64,000 nucleotides of DNA from Crossaster papposus (Eukaryota; Echinodermata; Asteroidea; Velatida; Solasteridae), in assembly GCA_037893245.1 (NCBI GenBank), contig JBAIAA010000103.1, positions 186,001 to 250,000 on the forward strand. The letters are read 5' to 3'. Position 1 is the stretch's first letter. Each line of letters starts with the position of its first letter. Positions 23,381 through 32,300 of the stretch are shown piece by piece. The position numbers and the translations under genes were made by a program. The notes under the pieces are model-generated. The model saw nothing but the letters and a program-made list of their open reading frames with translations. It was not told the DNA's origin and did not search any database.

Positions 23381-26300
23381 TAAACTTGTTAAATGTTAAC
23401 CGGAATCCAACTTTTTCAAATTAATTTCCAAATTCCGATATTTCTGACACTTTTTTTTTTTCCTTCGCAAAGTCCGATTCAAATTAAATGCAGAAAGTTT
23501 GACTTTTTTTTAGTTCTGTTAAAAAAATGGAAACTTGACGTTATGACAGTATACTCTGCCCATCATCAGATAAGAGAATTGTCTCATGGTGCTACCGGTC
23601 AGAGTGCCAGAGAACTAGATTTGATCTATCTTGTTAATAGTGACATCTTTCCTCACAGCAGCTAATCTAGGGCCAATTTCATAGAAAGCTGCTTAACTTA
23701 GCACAACAATTTGCTTAAGCCAAAAGCCCTTGCAAAGCCCAAGCATCCCCTAATAATTGACCAACTTCTTGGTTTTACTACCTGCCATTCACAGTGTGAC
23801 ACCAACGACCTGTTCCGCATCATGTTAGTGCTCTTAAAGAGCCCTGCCACCAAGACTCTAGGCATCCTCCTGGATCCCATGACCAAACTCATCGGCTTTG
23901 TCCTGCAGAAGTGCCACTTTAAGTTCAGTCTGCTCGTTGATATCTGCTCCCTCTGCAATCGCATCTTTGTCAAGGTATCTTCTTTCTAGTCTATTTCACT
24001 TTACTTTACCTTTTAATGCATTCAGACCTGGGAAATTTCTACTTTGGCTTATTCCTCATTTCCTTGCCTACAGCGAGGGGCTCATTCTGTTCCCCGTTTG
24101 ATAGATGAAACTCCTTTAACCAGTTTGCGTTTGATTCTGTGTATACACGCAAAGTTTTTCTGGAATTCAAAACGGATGACGAATGAACACATTATAAGCA
24201 TGCCGGAAATATTTGTAGGCGACAGGCTCGCAGTGAGTGAGGCCGGAAATATCAGGGTGTGCTACCCACAGATGCCGGCCTAACCCCTTCTCGGATCAAG
24301 GTGAAAAAGAATCCCGCGCCTGGGCCCAGCCATTGTACATGTACAATTAATCCTGGCATGAACTGGTTAAAAAAACGTTGGACTTACACAAACACAGCAT
24401 ACAATGTACTTGCATAAACTAATCTCAGGATAAATCTCTCATCATCCCCGACTTTGCTTCTACAGGAGCGTGAGCGGCAATCCGTAGCCCGCTGCATCGT
24501 CATGGAGTTTGTCAGTGCCCTCAAGTTCAAATCCTCCCTGCCAGACATCAACCTGATCCAGCTAGTCCAGTTTATCTGCCTGGATGCCGGTGGCAAGATG
24601 AGCGACTTTGGAAACCTTGTAGGAGACGGGGAGATCTCAGATGCCTGCATCGCTGAGTTGTCGTCCTCGGGACTCGCCATGGACTGTATGAAGCAGTACC
24701 TGAACGATGCCATCGAGTATGTCGGGGATTTACACACGCTGACCAAAGTCAAGGTATGGTCTTGCATGTGTACAATACTGACCTCCAGTGGTACAAATGT
24801 GTCTGAGGAGGGCAGAGCCCAATTTTTTTGCGCTGTTTAACAGCCAATTTTGTGCGTGCGCTGTTCGCAAGTGTTAAATATTTGCTCTCCTTTCATTATT
24901 TCCCAAGAATGGCACACTCCTAGTGTATTTTCCGTTCATAATTTCACAGGATATTCGGAATCTGCCCGTTACTCACTCAAATCTGTACATGTACCGGTAG
25001 GTTTATATCAGTAAAACACAGATGTTCCTACTTTCCTTCAACAATCAAAATCAAAATTGGGAAAAAAACTAAAACAACCCAAACCCCTACTCTGGTTTAT
25101 CCTACCCAACCATTTTCTTTTCTCAGGACAAGATGAAGGGAGGGTCCCACCAGAACCTGAATGAGGACACTCTAGGAAGCCAGCTGAAGGCAGGCGTGGC
25201 TCAGATCATAGCCTTAGAGTTTACTCGCAGCAGTCAGCGTGACGCCGCCAAGGCTGTCAATCGTTACCTTCCCTGGCTGTACCACCCACCCTCTTCTGTC
25301 CAACAGGGGTAAGACGACGGGCAAATATTGTAGTATTGTGACTAAACAACAAACTGAAAATGGACAACAGACCATTTGTCAGTTATGCATATTGTTTAAC
25401 CAGTTTGCGCCAGGATTATTTTAATATGGCCGAGCCGACGGGCGGGATTATTTTTAACGAAGCTCGATCCGAAGCGGGTTCAGGCTGATAGTGCCGGGAA
25501 GCACACCCACGCATTTCCGGCTTTGCTCGCTGCTGAAATACATTTCCGAACTTGAACTTGGCGGTTTTTGCGTCATCCGTTTTGAATTTGGGAAAAGTTT
25601 TGCGTTTATATACATCATCCGGCGCGAACTGGTTAAAAGCAACAAAAGTGCTCAACAAACAACCTTGACAAACAACCTTGTGAAGTTTTAGCTCTGTGAA
25701 TGCTGCACATTCCGGGAAAACAATATTCTAAGATTTTGATTTCAATTCAACACTTTCCGATTCACAATTTGAATTTGCAACCACAATCTGCATTCAGGGT
25801 GTACTCGGTGTCACACACTGAATCGACCAATAATAGCGCCCATACTATTTCTATTTCAACAGTATTTTGTTTGGTTACTTTTTGGATAGCTGTAAATGGT
25901 TTTATTCACCTTTAACCTGTTCTAAGAGAGATATTTGTAGCAATCCCATGAAGTTTAGCATACATTTTGGGAATGCATTATAAAATCACAGTGCATTGCG
26001 GAGATCTCCATTTTTGTTTTCATGTTGCGTAGTGTTATCTTCGTTGTCATCTTATCCCACAATTTCCTTCAGAAATCCTAACCTTGTTGTCTATACATAA
26101 CACACTTCTTTCTCTTATTTTTTGTTTTGTTGAGTGGGGGTTTCACCCACTTTTGAGCTATCGCATGCACACAAAAAACTGAAAATCTGGGAAATATGTG
26201 ACCCAGCACGAGTAAATGAGACACTTTGCGGCAAAAATAAAAATTGAGATTTTGATTTCATCATTTAAAGCTTGTTTAGATTTAAATGATGAAATCAACA

Positions 26301-29300
26301 TCTCAATTTTTATTTTTGCCGCAAAGTGTCTCATTTACTCGTGTTGGGTCAAATATTGTAAACAGTCAGTTACTGTCTGGAGTCCAACTGTAATTTCACC
26401 CTCTGCATCAATTTCCTAATACCATTTATATTATCATTATTTTATTTAGCCAATGAAAAAACAACAATACAAGGCAGATAACAATATAAAACTTGCATAG
26501 GAAAAACGACCAGCACAAAACAAAGACCATATCGTATGACCACATGGGCAAAAAAGTCTTAAATGGATCGTATACGTTTGGTAATTACTCCAAAAATTAA
26601 TGGCAATAATAACTTTGGTAAGAAGTACAGCAGCTTTGGAAAGTATAATGCATTTTTAGAAACTTTTCACTTCGAAGTACTGCGGTTATGATAAAAAGAT
26701 ATCACTTGTTATCCCCAAAAATGTGAATCTGAGAAGCGTTACTGCAGTGACGTTTCTCAGATTGTGTATTCCAATGCAGATTATTCTTCCTGCGTGGACA
26801 TAACCGCTCCAGATTTTTGGCAATATCTCAAAATCACTACCACCTTTTGAAAATTTTTTTTGTAAAGGTTAGTTTTATGGTATATATATATAACTCTATA
26901 GGATTGAAACAAACAGTGGGTTCCAATTAACAAACGTATACGATCCCTTTAAACATTGAGCATCAGCCTAATGATGTCATTGTTGGCTCTGTCCAGACCC
27001 AAGGAATTCATTGACTGCATCGCCCACGTGCGTCTGCTATCCTGGCTCTTGCTTGGTTCCCTGACTCACTCTGGCGTCTGTCCCATCCAATCTTCGCTAT
27101 CTGGTATCATCTGTCATCCTATCCCACTAGAGGCTAGTAACCACATCGGCGATCACGTACAGGTGAGTAGTCTGGTGCCTGCTACATTCAGATTTCATGC
27201 TACATCTTGTCTTCAAATAATATTTTTTTTTTTAATTGTAACGAATATTTAGATTACAAAATTTCTTATAGTGCTTATAATTTTGTGTATTTCAAATCCT
27301 ATGCATGATGCAAGTTAGTCAGCATCGACCATCAGTCGATTTTGAATCTTTTGAATAAGAGTCGGTTTGGTTTGGTCTGGAGTGTTACTCAGTTTTCTTA
27401 CTTGGATTTGTTTTAGGTTATTCTGGCTGGTTTTGCAGAGCAATCCAAGGCTTCAGTTCTGCACATGTCGTCCCTCTTCCACGTGTTTATTCTCTGCCAG
27501 GTAAAATGCATTGTGTAGCAGTTGGTACTTCATCCCAAATAAATTTGGTTTGAAGTTAGGGTTAACCAAAGGCAGATCCAGACCACAATGTATTTTTTGT
27601 TTTAAATTTTTTTTTTGGGGGGGGGGAAACAAAATGAATTTTTGCGACGTCAGTAACAAAAAATTGAATTTGGTTTTTGGGGTGTTTGTTTGCATGGCTC
27701 CCTTTGGCCTCCCTCTGAATCCGCCATTGGGGATAACAGTACAGTGTACCTCACACCCACACCAAGTTTGAGTGAATTCCTTTATAGAACCCATCGCAAC
27801 TATGACTGATAAAAGCTGGAAACCCAAGTACTCCAGTATTCATGGAATCGAGTACCCATAACATAATCAAACTTACAAATTATTTAGTTACTTCTCAGAC
27901 AATAACAAGGAAAAGGCTTTATTTATTTTATTTTATTTATTTACAACCATCTTTATTGAGGGTAACCCATCCAGCAGAAGCTGATCATTTGGGGCCCTCA
28001 GTTGAGAGAAGACAATGAGAAGAAGGTACAGTTTTAGAGGTGGGAGGAAAACCCCAGAAGAATATCCTGGGGAAAACCCACGGAGTCAGGCAGGGACTGA
28101 AAACCCAATCCACATATTGGCCCAGGCGGGGTTCGAACCCAGGTCATAGTGGTGGAAGGCGAGGAAAGAACCGCTACGCCAACCTGACTCCCCTTGCTTT
28201 GAATTATGTTTGTACCGTTGCTTCTTACCCTTGCTTCTTACCCTTGCTTCTTACCCTTGCTTCTTACCCTTGCTTCCTACCCTTGCTTCCTACCCTTGCT
28301 TCCTACCCTTGCTTCCTACCCTTGCTTCCTACCCTTGCTTCCTACCCTTGCTTCCTACCCTTGCTTCTTGCTTCATACCCTTGCTTCTTGCTTCTTACCC
28401 GTGCTTCTTGCTTCTTACCCTTGCTTCTTGCTTCTTACCCTTGCTTCTTGCTTCTTACCCTTGCTTCTTGCTTCTTACCCTTGCTTCTTGCTTCTTACCC
28501 TTGCTTCTTGCTTCTTACCCTTGCTTCTTACTTCTTACCCTTGCTTCTTACTTCTTACCCTTGCTTCTTGCTTCTTACCCTTGCTTCTTACTTCTTACCC
28601 TAGACTCTCAATCTTTCAACTCTTGGCCCCGCTTTGCCTTGTCTTGTCCTGTCGAGGTCTCCACAGGGTATCCAATTTAGAAATGGTTCTACCTATGATC
28701 CATGAAAGTTATAATTAGTTTGACGTTATCAACACCTATGATTAGTTTGATGACGTGGATTTGTTGTAGTTATGGACCATGTACTGTGAGCAGATGGCCT
28801 CTATCAACCCACCACAGAGTGATCAGCACAACACGGCTATGATGAGTGTCATGGATTTCTGGGGTCGCGTCACGCCCGGTGTGCTGCAGCTGCTCTCCCA
28901 TTCGAAAGTGGTAAGTATTGCCTCGCCTCGCCTCGCCTCGCCTCCTGGACTAAAGCATTCCTTTGCTCATTACTTGTTACTTGTGACTGCCTTTATGAAA
29001 GGACTTGTGAAAGGACTCGCAGGGACTTGAATACAACTCTGCTTCACTTTGCCAAATTTATGCGTTAATTGTACTTGTGTCAACCTATTGAAAGTCCCCA
29101 ATAAAGGAGGGCAGTGGTGGAAATAGAAAGGGGGAGGGGGTTGTGATGTGATGAACTGGCATCCCGTCCAGGGGAAACAGAAATATTAAACACATATGGA
29201 CTGGCAATGAGGTCACTAGAGCACGTCTATTCCCCCGAGGGACTGTAAGTGACCAGAAGGGGGACCTATTTCCCGAGGCCGAAGCCTCTAGTGACCGAAT

Positions 29301-32300
29301 CATGCCAGTCCATATGTGTTTTATAACACTCAGTCCAAAATATGAAAGAAGAAACGAAACCGCCATTTTTCATATTAAGATGAGCCTGGCAAACATATTG
29401 AGGGCGCTGTAACCGGTCAACAAATTTAAGTCTATTGCCCGCTTCGGGAACTATTTCCCGCAAATTCACAGTGGCGCAAATCTTATGCACTAGCCTATAT
29501 TAGTTAACCCCACGTAACCGTGTTTCAGCCAACCAAAATACAGAACTAGCAAGAGGTGTGTTATAATCTCATTTGCTACTAAAACCACCGCCTAAGAGTC
29601 ACATTGGCTCGGGACAGGCTTGAGTTTTCACTTTTTGTGTGCATGGATTCAAAGCTGTACTTGTTGACCATTTCAATAAGTGCAACCATGGGTTTGGTTT
29701 TGGGTTAATAACAGTTTCTCGTTTATCTGTTGTTTTGGTTTCAGCTGGCAGACATGGTCAATTTACACTTCCTAAGTTTAATGGAAGCTTTGCAGGAATG
29801 CAACTCCTCGGTGCTGACCAAGGTATAACATTTTTTAAATTTTTTAACACAATAAGAGGTTTACAAAACCCCAAAACTTTCAACAAATTGTCTGGCCCCT
29901 AACTTTTGGGCCAGACTGCAAATGGGTTCTAGACTATAATCATGGGGCCGATTTCACGAAACTCGTCTTATCTTACGACTCATCTTAAAGGTAGGATACA
30001 CCATTGGTAATTGCTTGAATTATCATGATTGGGTAGATTTGGGGGGTTGTATTTCAAAGTAAATATAGTTTAACTGACCTTTCCGAAGTTTCACAATCAT
30101 GGATGCGTCGAGCAGTTATTCTTATGTTATCTTTGTTTTTTCGCGATCGCCGTCCGGCGATCACAAATTTCTTTTTATAAAATTCTATTTTTCGGAATAA
30201 TTACAGGATATCTAGCGCAATCATTTTGCTGGATGCCTAGAATCATTATTTACTTTCAATTGAGTAAGAAATTTCTTAATAATTCGGTAGTAAATATTTT
30301 TGATATCTGCAAATGGTGTATAATACCTTTAAGACTTAGGACGAGTCCCAGCTCAAGGATCGATCTTAGCTATAAAGACGTGTCCCAAGATCGATTACAC
30401 TAAACCCATCTTATGAAAGACGCCTCGCAACTACTAATTTGATTGCTGTTTTATGTTTGTTTTTACCGCTTGAGGAACCAACTTTCAGCGTGCGCGCGTG
30501 CTACACAAACTTTTACCAGAAAAATAGGTTGCGCAGTACAATCACGTTCGGTAGTTCTGCATGTTCTATTTATGATAGAGTCGACAAGTTATAAATAATT
30601 AGTTTTTAAAACTATACACACGTTTAAAAACAAAAATCAAATCTGTTTCTTCTTCGAAACTAAAACTCCAGGCCGACATTTTGTATTTAACGTGAAAATA
30701 ATGCAATGGTTTTCAGACAATATACAGATTAACGCACGTATTATAGTCAACTCCCGTTATAACGAACTCCGCGGGACTTCGTCAAAGTGTTCGTTATATC
30801 CGAATTTCGTATTATCTGACCCAATAATTTCTAACCCATTGTTAACTTTGTACGTGATGACCAAAATACACGCTTGCAATATAAACACAAATGAAATACA
30901 ATTTACACGTAGTGTTGTTTGTGTAATAAAACAACTTTGTTGTGAGAAGCAAAATGTTAAATGTAGGTGTAAAATAATACAAAATTACGAAGGTTCTTGA
31001 TGTTTGATTGCTGAGAATGAAGTCAACGTATTAAACAGATACGGAAGAGTGAATCAACTAACTGGATCCGTTGTTTCAACGTAAGTAGTCTCTCTTGCAC
31101 AAATTGCGCGATCATGCCAGCGCGATGTTCCCCTTCTTGCGCTCATTCTCGATCGCTTTGATGACTTCCATCTTAAGCTTTGTTGTGACGGTCCTTTGGC
31201 AAGGCGCACATGGTTTAGTTCGGGTGATTGGCCCTTGTTACCAGCACTCTTTTAAGACGGGCCCTTGTTGCTAACCGCAACGGCCGATTAACGACTGTGC
31301 ACTGTCCAAACAATTAGCACCATCCCTCTGAATAGGTTTTTCCATCAGCAAGATGAATTAACTGTCATGACAAATATCAATTGTTGACTAACACTGCTTT
31401 CAATTTCGATCTGAATGAAAAGCCATGGGCCAGGATTTGTAATCTTTCGTTATAAATGGATCAACAACAATGCTTTTTTACTCACGGGGTTACCAAAACC
31501 TTTTGTTGTAACAGGAATTCCGTACAATCTGTTTTTGTTATAAGCGAATATTTCCCCATAGAAACGTGCACAGTTTTGCCGGGACCAAGGATAATTTTTG
31601 TAATAACCGGAATTTTGTTATATCCGTTTTCGTACTAACGGGAGTCGACTGTAATGAGATAAGACGACCCTCGAACCGATCCTAAGTTAAGTTGAATTTA
31701 GCCGCGTTGCTTTAGAAGTTAGGACGTGTTGAATGCGTCTTAACTTTATTGAAATCGATCCTAGGACGAGTGACGAGTTACTCTTCCTAAGACGCGTCTC
31801 GTGAAATCGGCCCCTGGCCTCATAACAATCATGTACATGGCATATGTATGTATGCTAATTTCATAAAACATGTGAGCACAACAACAATTCTAGGAATTCC
31901 TACTTTTGCCGACTTGTTTTCGTCCCACAACTCATTTATTTATCTCAGAATGTTTTTCATAACAGTGTTACATACTGTTATATGTAAATCACTAAATGAA
32001 GGGCTTTGGGTGCAGGTAAACTGTACTTCCAAGAGCTTATAGTTGAAGATGGAGCACAAGTGTTATGAGTACAGAACATGCCAAATGATGCTATGGACAT
32101 GGGTGAGTATTGGCCAAAAATAATCCAGAAAGTCCTACTTTTATCCTGATGTTGTCCTCCAAAGTCCTACTTTTCTCCTACTTTTTCACCTGGGTCAGGT
32201 TTAATTTTGGATTTCTTACCGACATGTTGAATCCATTTATTTGTTGCAGCTTTTCCCAATGTGGTCATCTATTCTGTTCAGCTACCCCTCCAAAGTAAGC

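Larger units (their letters stand above)
29944..31814. mobile_element. Element with GGGGCCGATTTCACG ends hosting two nested insertions
   Basis: Left GGGGCCGATTTCACGAAACT with CGTCTTATCTTACGACTCAT; right end CGTCTCGTGAAATCGGCCCC. A family B MITE (29985-30332) interrupts the left arm, and a pogo/Tigger-like MITE occupies 30742-31653. A left-end fragment of the same family is at 45690-45745. All of it lies in the UNC80 intron 29823-32249. Confidence 0.8.

Noticed and set aside
28040-28718. Three overlapping Leu/Pro-rich ORFs of 156-187 codons
   Set aside because: They read through a 13/20-bp tandem repeat in all frames and start in a SINE.
30692-31000. 102-codon ORF
   Set aside because: It lies within the pogo/Tigger-like MITE and its flank and shows no transposase motif.
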